From assembly GCA_023474015.1 (NCBI GenBank), contig JAMCYN010000108.1, positions 1 to 64,000 on the forward strand: DNA of 64,000 nt, given 5' to 3'. This stretch comes from Armatimonadota bacterium. Lineage in GTDB: Bacteria; Armatimonadota; UBA5829. This document shows positions 17,039-25,717 of the stretch, in pieces. Both the position numbers and the translations under genes were made by a program. Every line of letters begins with the position of its first letter. Position 1 is the first letter of the stretch. The notes beneath the pieces are model-generated. The model saw only the letters and a program-made list of their open reading frames with translations, made no database searches and was not told where the DNA came from.

Positions 17039-17863
17039 TTACTGAAGCAGCGCGGCGGCCTGGTTCAGCTTGTCGAGGTTCTTCGTGGCGGTCTTCTTGC
17101 CATCCGCCGCCCACTCCTTGGCATCAGCCAAGTTCTCCATCTCCAGATCGACCTTGATGATGCAGGCGTAGTATTCGCCATCCGCGGGGTCGAGAGTGAC
17201 GGCGTTGGAGAAGGCATTAATCGCCTCGGTGTACTTGCCCTGGTTGCTCAGCTTCTTGCCTTTCGCGTATTCCTCCCGCGCCAACTGCTCATTGCTCTTG
17301 GTCGCCGACGCGGAGGCTCGCTCGCTCGACGCCGGGGCAGCGACCGTTCGCGCCGCGCCCGACGGCGCATGGGACGGCCCGCCGACGACTATTACCTGCC
17401 GCGGCGTCGGCCCCGTGGGGGCGCCGTAGGAAGCCGCGCCTCCGTGGCCGGCGGCCATTTCGGCCTGGGCCTTGGCGATGGCCAACGACACGATGCGGCA
17501 CTTGTCCTGCGCGACCGTTACGCTCTTTTGGGCGGGGTGATATCCATCACAGACGGCCTTGACCGTATACCCGCCGGGCTCCACGGTCTCTTTCCAGTTT
17601 CCCTTTGCGTCGGGGATAGACTCCGCGGTGATCACCCTGCTGGAGCTGTTTATGATCTGCACGGTCGCCTCGGGCACCGCCCGGCCCGTCTTCAGATCAG
17701 TCACTATGCCCGATACCGTTCCGGTGGGAGACTTGAACGGACTCGGAACTACTTTGAGCGCCATCAGCGTTGCGATAACGGTCGCAAGCGCCGCGAACAA
17801 CTCCGCCATCGAGACCCATGGTCCCAGGTCGGGCATGCCTTTGAATATTCGCCGTAGAAACAT
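17039..17863 (-). CDS. Membrane-anchored protein with carboxypeptidase-regulatory-like and TPR domains
   Basis: 274 residues. An N-terminal transmembrane anchor (about residues 18-42, MAELFAALATVIATLMALK) is followed by a carboxypeptidase-regulatory-like beta sandwich (about 48-130: GTVSGIVTDLKTGRAVPEATV ... EPGGYTVKAVCDGYHPAQ). A Pro/Ala/Gly linker (about 140-190) leads to TPR-like helices (about 195-270: EEYAKGKKLSNQGKYTEAIN). It is probably a periplasmic scaffold. Specific role unknown. Confidence 0.8.
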   Translation of the reverse strand: MFLRRIFKGMPDLGPWVSMAELFAALATVIATLMALKVVPSPFKSPTGTVSGIVTDLKTGRAVPEATVQIINSSSRVITAESIPDAKGNWKETVEPGGYTVKAVCDGYHPAQKSVTVAQDKCRIVSLAIAKAQAEMAAGHGGAASYGAPTGPTPRQVIVVGGPSHAPSGAARTVAAPASSERASASATKSNEQLAREEYAKGKKLSNQGKYTEAINAFSNAVTLDPADGEYYACIIKVDLEMENLADAKEWAADGKKTATKNLDKLNQAAALLQ

Positions 17864-17890
17864 GTTACTTCTCCAGTGCTATTGAGTTTT

Positions 17891-17953
17891 GGGTGATAGG
17901 TGTTGGGGAAACGCGCCGTCCTTCCCAACACCTAATCCCCAGCCCCCAACACC
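17891..17953. repeat. CCAACACC heptamer array, inverted pair
   Basis: Left arm GGGTGATAGGTGTTGGGGAA (17891-17910). Right arm runs from 17921 as CCCAACA, CCTAATC, CCCAGCC, CCCAACA, CC. Same family as 54224-54290. It lies between two minus-strand genes. Confidence 0.75.
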
Positions 17954-17993
17954 TCGATGATACTCTCGTTCTTGCACGAGTCCCAAGGGCCGA

Positions 17994-19124
17994 CTATAAC
18001 TTTATCGGATCGACAACGAAGACGACCGCCATCTGATCGAGAAACGGAGGCTTCGAGGCGTCGTTCGCGTCACGGAGCTTCGCTGCATCATCGTCGGAAA
18101 GGACCACGTCACACATCCGCGCTCCGCCCGCTCGTCCTATTGCGTTAATCAACAAGGGGCTCGAGCCTGCGCGCGGGCACTTCTTGGCGTCGCCGAGGCT
18201 GCGGGCATAGGCGACCGGGCCGCGATCCTGAACTACATCGGGGTCCATCTTCAGCGTTCCCCAGACCTCCCCTCCATCCTTGGTCCTGATCTTCGGACTC
18301 ATCGCACGAGAGACCTTGAAGCCGGTGGTGTCGACGATTACCGAGGTGTAGCTCACTTCCGATAGGGCGACGGACTTCACGACCTCAGCCTTGACCTCGG
18401 GTTTCTCCTCGGCGATAACCATGGTTGCCGACTTCTGCTCTTCCTTCGGCTCGACTTTGGGTTCAACCTTGGGTGCGATCTTAGGCTCGACTTTCGGTTG
18501 TGTCTTAGGGGTCGCTTTCACGGTCGTCTCGATCTTAACTTCGACTTTCAGATTCGCGGGCGCGACAGGCTCCAGCTTAGGCATGGACTTCTCGGCCGTC
18601 GCCTCGGCCATCCGGTCGCCTGTGTCCCCGACCTCTTCGGCGAGAGATGAAAGTAGAGCATTGCCGGGGGTCATATTGCCATACATGTGTGTGCCGACGA
18701 TGACCCTGACGACCGTCTGCCCCTCGATCTTCGCCTTCTCCATCTTTATGACCTCGACGTTCTTCACAAAGCCCTCGATCTTCTGCTTGAGAACCTCGCT
18801 CTGGGCCATGTAGTCCTTGCCGAACGCCTCATAGGAGATCGGAGTGCCTTCGACCGCCATCAGGAGGTTCGCTATGGCCTGCATCCTTGCATAGCCCTTG
18901 GCCTTGAGGAGCGCCCTGGCCCTGTTCGGCTCTTCGGATGCGGGAGGCATCGCGCCCTCACCGCTGGCGTAGTACATCTCCTTGCCCCAGTCGATGTATC
19001 CGCCCTTCACCTTCTCGACAAGCCCCGACTTGGTGTTGATCGTCTGGTCGGCGGCCATCACAGCGGTCCCAGCCAGGCCAAGTACCGCCACGAATAGAAG
19101 AATATAACGAGTGCACGTCATCAT
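17994..19124 (-). CDS. Secreted LPP20-like protein with Pro/Glu/Lys-rich linker
   Basis: 376 residues from ATG 19124 (MMTCTRYILLFVAVLGLAG), where a signal peptide begins and AAGGAAGG lies upstream; the open frame continues to 19262 without support. Residues about 30-160 follow the LPP20 / flagellar-assembly-like pattern (YIDWGKEMYYASGEG, then 'RARALLKAKGYARMQAIANLL'). A linker of VEPK-type repeats (about 200-265) leads to a C-terminal domain with KDGGEVWGTLKMDPD and a 'VAYARSLGDAKK' segment, similar in layout to proteins that remodel the periplasm. No exact function. Confidence 0.8.
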   Translation of the reverse strand: MMTCTRYILLFVAVLGLAGTAVMAADQTINTKSGLVEKVKGGYIDWGKEMYYASGEGAMPPASEEPNRARALLKAKGYARMQAIANLLMAVEGTPISYEAFGKDYMAQSEVLKQKIEGFVKNVEVIKMEKAKIEGQTVVRVIVGTHMYGNMTPGNALLSSLAEEVGDTGDRMAEATAEKSMPKLEPVAPANLKVEVKIETTVKATPKTQPKVEPKIAPKVEPKVEPKEEQKSATMVIAEEKPEVKAEVVKSVALSEVSYTSVIVDTTGFKVSRAMSPKIRTKDGGEVWGTLKMDPDVVQDRGPVAYARSLGDAKKCPRAGSSPLLINAIGRAGGARMCDVVLSDDDAAKLRDANDASKPPFLDQMAVVFVVDPIKL

Positions 19125-19363
19125 CTGCCCAAACCTTCCTTTCCTCTTGAGACATCCTTCCTCAATGATCGGTCTGATTATACAATGGCTGCAGGCTGGG
19201 GTCAACTGCGTTTTGGCTGCTATGCGAAGAACCGGGATGCTGCTTGAAAAACCAGGAAGCATAACGTGGACAATCTGGGTATAAGGAGACCGACTGAACG
19301 TACCTAGCAGGCCAAACGCCCTTACCCGGCCACATTACTGCTAGGGAGAGGGAGGATTCGGAA

Positions 19364-20050
19364 ATGAAGTACTTCTCAGTTCTGTTCTGCTTGGTCTTAT
19401 TAGCCGCTGCTTGCCTGCCCGGACAATGCACCATCCCTAGCTTCAGAGGTTATACGGGCCTTATGGTTGTCCCATCAGCCGATGCGCTGGGCAAGGGAGA
19501 GTGGAACGCGGGGTTCTTTTTTGAGGACGTCGCCAGCGGGACTGTGAATGACATTGTGGCAAACTATGGATTTGCTCAGGGACTGGAATTCGGCATAAAC
19601 CGCTTCCGCCGCGATGAAGAATCAGACCACCGCACGTTTCTTAACGCAAAGTACAGGTTCATGCCGGAGACGGCAAACCGTCCGGCAGTGGCCTTGGGGC
19701 TCGCGGATATCACGGACGAGATCGAGACAACGGTCTATGCCGTGGCGAGCAAGAGTCTCGGGTGCGGGGTCAGGTCGTGGGAGGGAGAAGTTCTGAGTCC
19801 ACGCCTGCATGTTGGCTTTGGCGGTGGAAGGCTGAGTGGGTTGTTTGCAGGGGCAACGGCTTTCGTCGGCAACCGCGTCGAACTCATGGCGGAGTGGGAC
19901 TCGAACAACGTGAACGCCGGGGCTCGCTTCAGGATCACCCGTGGGTTTACAGTGCACGTCGGCGGCTTTAATCTAACGGACCAAGAGGATGACGAATTCA
20001 GCACCGGAGCCAGCTTCGGAGTGGGCGCCAGCTACAACGTGACCTACTGA
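19364..20050 (+). CDS. Probable outer-membrane beta-barrel protein
   Basis: 228 residues. A signal peptide (MKYFSVLFCLVLLAAACLPGQC) is followed by alternating amphipathic strands typical of small barrels, opening with 'FRGYTGLMVVPSADALGKGEW', a pattern like YjbH-type exopolysaccharide-linked barrels, and ending in an aromatic-terminated strand (GVGASYNVTY). GGGAGAGGGAGG precedes the ATG. The Cys at the end of the signal region could mark lipidation, but the lipobox is imperfect. Transport role unknown. Confidence 0.75.
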   Translation: MKYFSVLFCLVLLAAACLPGQCTIPSFRGYTGLMVVPSADALGKGEWNAGFFFEDVASGTVNDIVANYGFAQGLEFGINRFRRDEESDHRTFLNAKYRFMPETANRPAVALGLADITDEIETTVYAVASKSLGCGVRSWEGEVLSPRLHVGFGGGRLSGLFAGATAFVGNRVELMAEWDSNNVNAGARFRITRGFTVHVGGFNLTDQEDDEFSTGASFGVGASYNVTY

Positions 20051-20056
20051 CACATT

Positions 20057-20084
20057 GAGGGCCGGTTCGAGTGAACCGGCCCTC
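20057..20084. terminator. Bidirectional hairpin between convergent genes
   Basis: GAGGGCCGGTTC, loop GAGT, GAACCGGCCCTC: a perfect 12-bp stem 7 nt after the plus-strand stop and 58 nt after the minus-strand one. No T-run follows, so it is a strong hairpin rather than a classical intrinsic terminator. Confidence 0.7.
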
Positions 20085-20142
20085 ACACCCCCCTCGTCCC
20101 CCCTTGATAAGGGGAGAGATGCGCTGCTTCCCGCCGACTTGC

Positions 20143-21396
20143 CTATGCGCAGGAGTTGCATCGCTTGAGGCGGCTTATCCTTATCTGATTCTCCTTGATG
20201 GTCTTTGCCGCCGCTGCCTTCACCTCGCTGTCCAATCCCTTTTCGACCTCCACTTGCGAGATCGCGATTTCGTCTATGTAGTATTGGACCATTTGATTCC
20301 TGTAGGCGTCGTCGAACACCTTGCCGGGACGATCGACCTTGCAGATATCAAGGGCACTGCCATCCAGCGACGGCGCGCATGTTGTAACATACATGCAGTA
20401 CTTCGTATTAAGCCATCCCTTAGCCTGCGAAATCCTGCTCCTGGAATCGAGGATGGAATTGGTGGCATAATTCTGAAGGCTCGTGGTGCCGAGATGGATC
20501 GCCGCGGCATCGGAGACAGCCAGAACCGACTGATTAAGCTGGATCATAGCCTGCAGATACGCTACATCGACATCAATCCCGCCCAGGCTCCGCATACAAT
20601 CGATCGCCGCCTGGGTCTTCTGGCTCACTGTTGCTATAGGGGGACAAGCGGTGGGGCCGCAGCCCGGACCCGCGCTGACCGTCGTGGTCGTACAGGCGCT
20701 GTCGCTCTGCGGAGGGCAAGTTGTCGTGGGAGCCGGAATGCAGCTAGCGCAGGTCACCGTGGGGGCTGGCGGCTCTGCTGGACAGGGCGGCGGTGTGGGA
20801 CACGGGCCGGCTCCTGACGGTGTTGGGCATGGGCCGGCACCTGACGGTGTCGGACAAGGTGGCGCTGTCGGGCAAGGAGTGCAGGTTGTTACCGTGGTTT
20901 TCGCCGACGGAAAACCCGGGATGTAGCTTATTCCCGTGCAAGTCGACGCTGCTGCCGGTCCCGCGCCCGGCGGACATGCAGCCGACGGCCCAATGGCTGT
21001 GCCACAGGCGCTTACGTCGGCCTTGGCAAACTTGTACAACTTGCCTTCCTGCAAGACATAGACGTAGTTTCCGTCCACCGCGACCCCCGTGCTGGGCATG
21101 CCGACGGTCGCCGCAACCGGCGCTGCAACCGGCGCGCTGGGCCCCGCTCCCTCGGCTGCCGGAGCGGAAGGCGCGGCACTTGGAGCGGCGGTTTCGGAGG
21201 CCGCGGCCGCGCCGGGGATAGCCGGAGGCATGCTCGGCTCTGCGGCGGACGGGACAACGGCCCGTGGCACCACCGGTGCACTCGCCGAAGCTCTGGGTTT
21301 CGCCGCCTTGGCGTTACGGTTTGGCTTCCCGTAGCCGGTACCGCAGACCGCAACAATGACCAACAGCACAGACATAATGAAAAGTCGACCCTTCAT
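20143..21396 (-). CDS. Secreted Pro/Cys-rich repeat protein
   Basis: 417 residues. A signal peptide (about 1-23) is followed by a low-complexity Ala/Pro/Ser stretch (about 24-100), a short structured piece 'VAVDGNYVYVLQEGKLYKF' like a single propeller blade, and a Cys/Pro/Thr-rich zone (about 125-240) with tandem CPTPSGAGP units. The C-terminal 150 residues are helical with paired cysteines, ending RLKRCNSCA; this part loosely recalls ferritin-like DUF4142 bundles. GAAGGAGG precedes the ATG. Many cysteines imply disulfides outside the cytoplasm. Confidence 0.75.
   Translation of the reverse strand: MKGRLFIMSVLLVIVAVCGTGYGKPNRNAKAAKPRASASAPVVPRAVVPSAAEPSMPPAIPGAAAASETAAPSAAPSAPAAEGAGPSAPVAAPVAATVGMPSTGVAVDGNYVYVLQEGKLYKFAKADVSACGTAIGPSAACPPGAGPAAASTCTGISYIPGFPSAKTTVTTCTPCPTAPPCPTPSGAGPCPTPSGAGPCPTPPPCPAEPPAPTVTCASCIPAPTTTCPPQSDSACTTTTVSAGPGCGPTACPPIATVSQKTQAAIDCMRSLGGIDVDVAYLQAMIQLNQSVLAVSDAAAIHLGTTSLQNYATNSILDSRSRISQAKGWLNTKYCMYVTTCAPSLDGSALDICKVDRPGKVFDDAYRNQMVQYYIDEIAISQVEVEKGLDSEVKAAAAKTIKENQIRISRLKRCNSCA
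20804..20857 (-). repeat. 27-bp direct repeat encoding CPTPSGAGP
   Basis: Two adjacent 27-nt units in the gene at 20143-21396, differing by a few bases, give the repeated peptide GPCPTPSGA. A recombination-prone spot likely to vary in number between strains. Confidence 0.7.
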
Positions 21397-21557
21397 CAGT
21401 GTTTCCTCCTTCGGAATTTAGGTGTGTGGCATTCTATGCCCTTTTACCCCGAAAAGCCATCAACCATGTGTGTGTATCACATCAAAAATGGCCATTCTTG
21501 GTATTACACACATTCGGTGGAAAGCAGATTCCTCGACTCGCTGCTAAGTAAGTGCCC

Positions 21558-21581
21558 GTTTCGGCATTGAAATGCCGAAAC
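21558..21581. repeat. GTTTCGGCAT palindrome
   Basis: GTTTCGGCAT, loop TGAA, ATGCCGAAAC, followed by ACTCGAC. The flanks AAGTAAGTG and CACTCGACTTACTT extend the pairing. Loop and outer bases match the palindrome inside mpg. Confidence 0.75.
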
Positions 21582-21593
21582 ACTCGACTTACT

Positions 21594-21655
21594 TTGTCAT
21601 GCTGAACTCGGTTCAGCATCCACGCACAGACCCTGAATCAAGTCCAGGGTGACAA
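21594..21655. repeat. Dispersed-type 62-bp element with TTGTCA ends
   Basis: Terminal TTGTCA (21594-21599) and TGACAA (21650-21655) enclose two hairpins: TGCTGAAC-TCG-GTTCAGCA and CCCTGAATCAAGTCCAGGG. This structure is typical of small mobile-type palindromic elements. Only one copy is visible here. With the preceding palindrome it fills the gap 21397-21680. Confidence 0.6.
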
Positions 21656-21680
21656 CTGCAAGCGATGAACCATGAATTAC

Positions 21681-23099
21681 TTAGTGCCTTATCTTCTCAC
21701 GAGCGGCATCGAAGTCGAACTCGGGGTTGCGCTCGTCGTTGTGGCAGAATCGGCAAGTCTGCTCCTCGACCGTGCCGTAGCCTGTCGCGGGCGACTTGGA
21801 ATGCTCCAAGCCGGGGCCATGGCAGGTTTCGCACTGGACGTTCTCGAGCTCGGGAGTGTCCCTAAAGTTCGTGAAGCCGTCGCGGGTGAGGACTCCCGTG
21901 GCGTGGCAACTGATGCACTCGGGGTCGAACTCCTGCCTGGTCTTTTGCAGGCTTGCAATGGCGCGCGCATGGCGGGTTTTCGACCAACTCTCGTAGGTCG
22001 CGGCGTGGCATTCCTTGCACTTCTCGGCTGTGACAAATGGGCTTTTGCGCAGCCGCTTTCTCATCTCGTCGGGGTTGAAGCCGCGTTTGATTAGGAATGT
22101 CTCACTTTCGTCTTTGAACTTTTTGGACGCCGCGAGCACGGAGGTGGTAACTTTCTCGCTGTAGTCCTCATATATCTTCACCATCTTAGGGTCCTCGAGG
22201 TAGCGGCGGTCGAGGTAGAGCAGGGTGTGCTTTACATTGTCGATCCGCCCCTGCGCCGTGAGGGAGATATCCAGCCTGCCCAGGCTCCAGTTTGAAGAAG
22301 TCCCCGACTTCACAACTACTGTCCCGCCGGTCCCGCCCACCGGGAGGGCGACCTCGTTCGTATCCTTCTTCTTGTCCGGGAACACGATGTCGCGGTCGCT
22401 GCGATGCGTGCACAGGATCAGGTCGATCCCCTTGACGCTCGCCATTTTCTGCGCGGCCTCGGGAGCGCCATGGAAGACCACGACGGTCAGGCTCGACTTC
22501 TTGCGAACCGCGGGCAGCGCGGACTTTAGCGCCGCGAGCGGCTCGCCGACGGTCAGCCCGGCCCCCTTTTCGAGCAGGCTGCCTCCGACCGACTTGTCCA
22601 TCAGCCCGATCACGCCGACCTTGAGATGGTTTTTCGTCTCGATGATTACGTACGGCGAGTATATGGGCTTTGTCTCGCCCAGGGCATGCAGGTTGGCGCA
22701 GATGATCGGTACCGGCCCCGATTTGTACCTCTCCATGGCCTGCCCCGCCCCCGGGCCGATATCCTCCTCGCCCGGAGTGAGCGCGTCATAACCGGCCAGC
22801 TTGAGCGCTTTTGCCGCCACGTCTGTCTTGAGCCTGGCCTGGAAGCCGTCCCCGCCGGTGAGGTCGCCGCCTTCGAGCACTATAACGTTCTTGTTGCTCG
22901 CTCGAACGGATTTCACCAGAGTTGTTTCACGCCCGTAGCCCCCAAACCTGAACTTGGTGCAGTTGCAGGTGCGTATCTGGCCTCGCGCGGAGGATGTATA
23001 GAGAATGACCAGTGAGCGCGCCTTGGAGTGTGGCTTGGCTGAATGAGGCGATGCCGTTGCGGCGGTGATGGCCGCGATCAATACGAGAATATGTTTCAT
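21681..23099 (-). CDS. Degenerate 5'-nucleotidase-like domain fused to tetraheme cytochrome c554-type domain
   Basis: 472 residues from ATG 23099 (MKHILVLIAAITAATA, a signal peptide). The N-terminal about 300 residues follow the UshA-type metallophosphoesterase layout, but the usual DxH and GNHE metal-ligand motifs are replaced (YTSSARGQIRTCNC, LTPGEEDIG), so hydrolase activity is doubtful. The last about 120 residues carry four heme-binding motifs (CKECH, CISCH, CETCH, CRFCH) with the c554 pattern 'WSKTRHARAIASL'. It is probably a periplasmic or surface multiheme electron carrier. No partner reductase is in the window. Confidence 0.88.
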   Translation of the reverse strand: MKHILVLIAAITAATASPHSAKPHSKARSLVILYTSSARGQIRTCNCTKFRFGGYGRETTLVKSVRASNKNVIVLEGGDLTGGDGFQARLKTDVAAKALKLAGYDALTPGEEDIGPGAGQAMERYKSGPVPIICANLHALGETKPIYSPYVIIETKNHLKVGVIGLMDKSVGGSLLEKGAGLTVGEPLAALKSALPAVRKKSSLTVVVFHGAPEAAQKMASVKGIDLILCTHRSDRDIVFPDKKKDTNEVALPVGGTGGTVVVKSGTSSNWSLGRLDISLTAQGRIDNVKHTLLYLDRRYLEDPKMVKIYEDYSEKVTTSVLAASKKFKDESETFLIKRGFNPDEMRKRLRKSPFVTAEKCKECHAATYESWSKTRHARAIASLQKTRQEFDPECISCHATGVLTRDGFTNFRDTPELENVQCETCHGPGLEHSKSPATGYGTVEEQTCRFCHNDERNPEFDFDAAREKIRH

Positions 23100-23112
23100 G
23101 GCCCGAATATCC

Positions 23113-23140
23113 CTTCTAACCTCCAACCTCTAACCTCTAG
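23113..23140. repeat. CTAACCTC array
   Basis: CTTCTAACCTCCAACCTC followed by TAACCTCTAG, units of about 7 nt, lies just upstream of the cytochrome gene's ATG. The same unit occurs at 56499-56532 before fabD. Confidence 0.65.
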
Positions 23141-23231
23141 TGTTCAGACGCCCAAATCGGCGCGTTTTCCGCAGGGCTTGGCCACGAAGGCTTTCGCCGA
23201 TGCTTTGCGCGCCGACCTGAGCGTCTATGAG

Positions 23232-23251
23232 AATCGGGCGCTAGCCCGATT
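23232..23251. terminator. Hairpin overlapping the stop codon of the LolA-like gene
   Basis: AATCGGGC, loop GCTA, GCCCGATT. The loop contains the stop codon of the minus-strand gene ending at 23241, so the last codons lie in the stem. No T-run. Confidence 0.6.
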
Positions 23252-23909
23252 TCCTGTCTTTCGGCCTTTCGGCTGCCGTCTTCGACGCGAGCTTCCGAGC
23301 CGGCATGGGTCTGATGGCGCAACCTTTCGGAAGTTCGAAGAGTGAATCGGGTGCCTTGGCGCCCAGTTCGAACTTGGTATACGCCGCGGTGATCGTGTCC
23401 GCTTTCCCGCGCTCCCCCTTAAGCAGAAGTTGCACGGGTTTGCCCGACTTCTTGCTCACCCACATCTTTGCTTGATGACGGGTGGTAGGGTCGGTATAGG
23501 TATAGACATTGCACACTTCGTTGCGTGTTTTCTGTGTTCCGTGCTTAGTTGCCTTGACTTCCGCCAGGAATTCGCCGACTGGGCCGGTTGGCCCGGGAAA
23601 CAGCACTCTTGGGTTGCCGCGAGAAGAACCATCAGGGTACTTCGCCGCATACTTGTTCCACGGGTGAATCAGGAACACTCCCTGCTTGTTCTTTATGAGC
23701 TTCATGGGGAAACGGTCTGTCTTGGCTTCCCAGAGAATGCTATTGCCCTTTATCCACATCTTCCTGGTGCCCATGTTGCCGAAGTTCGCGGACTTGACTT
23801 CCAGCTCATAGTGCAATGTTCTAGGTTGGGGGGCAGCAGCTCCCCAGGTTGCGCCTACTGAGACAATACTGCAAAGAACGAGTAAAGTGGCTTTGAGTTT
23901 CACTTTCAT
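23241..23909 (-). CDS. LolA-like periplasmic protein
   Basis: 222 residues from ATG 23909 (MKVKLKATLLVLCSIVSVGATWG, a signal peptide); a GTG at 23918 would add three residues and cannot be excluded. The body has the LolA/LolB-like half-barrel pattern: 'YELEVKSANFGNMGTRKMWIKGNSILWEAK', then 'NVYTYTDPTTRHQAKMWVSKKSGKPVQLLL'. Proteins of this type carry lipoproteins or sense envelope lipids. The basic C-terminal tail (AERPKDRKSG) is partly encoded by a palindrome. A second LolA-like gene lies at 37789. Confidence 0.75.
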   Translation of the reverse strand: MKVKLKATLLVLCSIVSVGATWGAAAPQPRTLHYELEVKSANFGNMGTRKMWIKGNSILWEAKTDRFPMKLIKNKQGVFLIHPWNKYAAKYPDGSSRGNPRVLFPGPTGPVGEFLAEVKATKHGTQKTRNEVCNVYTYTDPTTRHQAKMWVSKKSGKPVQLLLKGERGKADTITAAYTKFELGAKAPDSLFELPKGCAIRPMPARKLASKTAAERPKDRKSG

Positions 23910-24024
23910 TCTCCTCACTTGCTTTTGACCTGACGGAATATCCGTATGGTCCTCCGAGCCCCGTGGTGTTAGCTCTAGCTCCAGGTAATTCAGCGATTAG
24001 TATATTTTTAGATTGGATTGTGGG

Positions 24025-24052
24025 AGGTCCCGGCTCTTACGAACCGGGACCT
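24025..24052. terminator. Hairpin with T-run downstream of 24062 gene
   Basis: AGGTCCCGG (24025-24033) pairs with CCGGGACCT (24044-24052) and TTTTGT follows on the plus strand. It lies at the 3' end of the minus-strand gene ending at 24062; the T-run is on the other strand, so its direction is uncertain. Confidence 0.5.
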
Positions 24053-24061
24053 TTTGTCTGT

Positions 24062-24979
24062 TTACTTGCTGGGCATACCGATGCCGGTGTTCTGGAGTAT
24101 GTACTCCACGTCAACCAGCAGCTTGCAGCACGCCGGGTTCTCGAGCGTGTTGGCGATGCCGGTGCCCGGACCGGTCGGGTTCGGGTTGCACGGTGAAACC
24201 GGGATGCAGGCATCCATGACTTCGAGCTCGAAGTCCGCCAGGTACGCCGCGGCTGTGGCTGTGTCGCCGGCTATGAACGCGGCCTGGGCGGCGCAGATCT
24301 TATCCTGGAGCGCCCAGTAGAGCGGCTCGTCGGAGATCAACGGCACTTCGTCCTTGCCGAAGGGCAGTTGATGGAAGAGCTCCAAGAGCAGCGACAGGTG
24401 AGGCAGGTCGGCGTCGACATGCCACACCCATTGCTCCGCATGAACCCATGCGGGCGGGTTGGGGCCGTCGCCGTCGTCGTCGAACAAGGTCGGCGTTCCA
24501 TAGAGAATGGTCAGCGTGAACGTGGTCGACGGAACCTCATACATCAGAGGCCACCAGAGCCTGATGTTGGGAGTGCCCTGCTGGGTCACTCTGTGAGGCG
24601 GGAATATGTCGTTGCACTGCACGAACTCAGGCGTTTCCTTGACCAGAGTCGTGTTCTTGATCGTATAGGGCACCTGCTCCCGAGCCGCGCCGATAAAGTT
24701 CGGCCAGTCGAATCCGCCCGGACAGATCGCAAGGATTCCAGGGGCAGAGCTGATGACATCTCTGCCAAGGCCCAGGTAACCCTTGAACTCTCTGTTCTGG
24801 TCACCGTCGATTGGGATCGCGTCAGTGGCCGGCACCTCGTTGTCGAAGTTGTCGCACGCCGGATAGGCCTGAAAGACCTGATTGAAGTGTTGAATCATTG
24901 TGCTGGTAATTCTGCCGGCCATTGAAGGCATGGCAGCTACCAGAGTCAGTGCCAGGACAAGAAGTATAATCCTTCGCAT
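24062..24979 (-). CDS. Secreted protein of unknown family
   Basis: 305 residues from ATG 24979, which has AAAGGAGG 8 nt upstream; the open frame extends to 25153 without support. The signal peptide is MRRIILLVLALTLVAAMPSMA. The mature protein has many Trp and Pro residues, paired cysteines and conserved-looking segments 'FDNEVPATDAIPIDGDQNREFKGYLGLGRD' (broken here only by context) and 'LFHQLPFGKDEVPLI'. No named domain is recognised. It is probably extracellular or surface-exposed. Confidence 0.75.
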   Translation of the reverse strand: MRRIILLVLALTLVAAMPSMAGRITSTMIQHFNQVFQAYPACDNFDNEVPATDAIPIDGDQNREFKGYLGLGRDVISSAPGILAICPGGFDWPNFIGAAREQVPYTIKNTTLVKETPEFVQCNDIFPPHRVTQQGTPNIRLWWPLMYEVPSTTFTLTILYGTPTLFDDDGDGPNPPAWVHAEQWVWHVDADLPHLSLLLELFHQLPFGKDEVPLISDEPLYWALQDKICAAQAAFIAGDTATAAAYLADFELEVMDACIPVSPCNPNPTGPGTGIANTLENPACCKLLVDVEYILQNTGIGMPSK

Positions 24980-25255
24980 CTTATAGCCTCCTTTTGAGGT
25001 AAACAGGTATTCGTGCCGCTTGTTGAATGAGACGCATCCCCAAACGCGCGCGGCACATCCGCATAGATCTACTTGGGGACACCGCCGCGAACCAGGCATT
25101 CGACTCAGCCTGGCCTCGGACTTCCCACGGCGACCGTGGGCGCAGCCGTCCATCTATCTGGCTATATACACCACCTCCTCCGAGCCTTCACGTCGCTTCG
25201 GCGCACTAGGCGCCTCGAAGTGGGCTTTGGACGGCTTAGCGGCCTCGACGGTGTC

Positions 25256-25284
25256 TTGACACAGTGCCCGGCACCGGCTACAAT
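25256..25284 (+). promoter_or_regulatory. Sigma-70 promoter without an evident protein gene
   Basis: Perfect TTGACA at 25256-25261 and TACAAT at 25279-25284 with a 17-nt spacer, in the 797-base gap 24980-25776. A terminator hairpin follows at 25335. Confidence 0.65.
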
Positions 25285-25290
25285 GCTGTT

Positions 25291-25370
25291 GGCCGACAAA
25301 GCGATCCCTACCCATGACCGTTCTTGGAGGCCACGGCTGAGAAGGCACATCTTCTCAGCCCTTTGTTTGT
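25291..25370 (+). ncRNA. Candidate small RNA of about 80 nt
   Basis: Starts near the predicted transcription start and ends at GGCTGAGAAG, loop GCACAT, CTTCTCAGCC (25335-25360), then CTTTGTTTGTTT. It matches no RNA family I recognise (not SRP, 6S, tmRNA or RNase P). Four more perfect short hairpins follow between 25386 and 25530 (CCGCGTT, TGGGCC, GCATCC and AGCGGG stems), so a longer structured transcript is possible. The alternative is a leader or attenuator; an ATG at 25283 opens a frame through the hairpin. The rest of the gap up to 25718 shows no supported gene. Confidence 0.4.
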
Positions 25371-25717
25371 TTCATGTGAGAGATTCCGCGTTCTTGCGCA
25401 ACGCGGGTCCGTTTCCCTGGCCTTTAGTCTCATGGGCCTCTTCTGAGATTGGCCCAGCATCCTTGGATGCCGGTTGGGGTCGGACCGTTCGCTTATTGAT
25501 TGTAAGTGTAGCGGGTTCTGCTTGCCCGCTGCATTCACCAGCCCAGGCAAAATACCCAGCAGCCACAACGTTCCAAACCTACCTTTCATAAAATCACTAG
25601 CAATTGTCACTGCCTCTGCAATATAGCCACAATGTGTCCCATATGGGGCGACCTCATCAATAAGTCATACCTCAGCCATAACCAATTAGACATTATCAGT
25701 GTCTGCAATACTACATA

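Noticed and set aside
25308..25610. Minus-strand frame with a signal-peptide-like stretch (MKGRFGTLWLLGILPGLVNAAG).
   Set aside because: No ribosome-binding site, poor composition afterwards, and it crosses the hairpin series and terminator.
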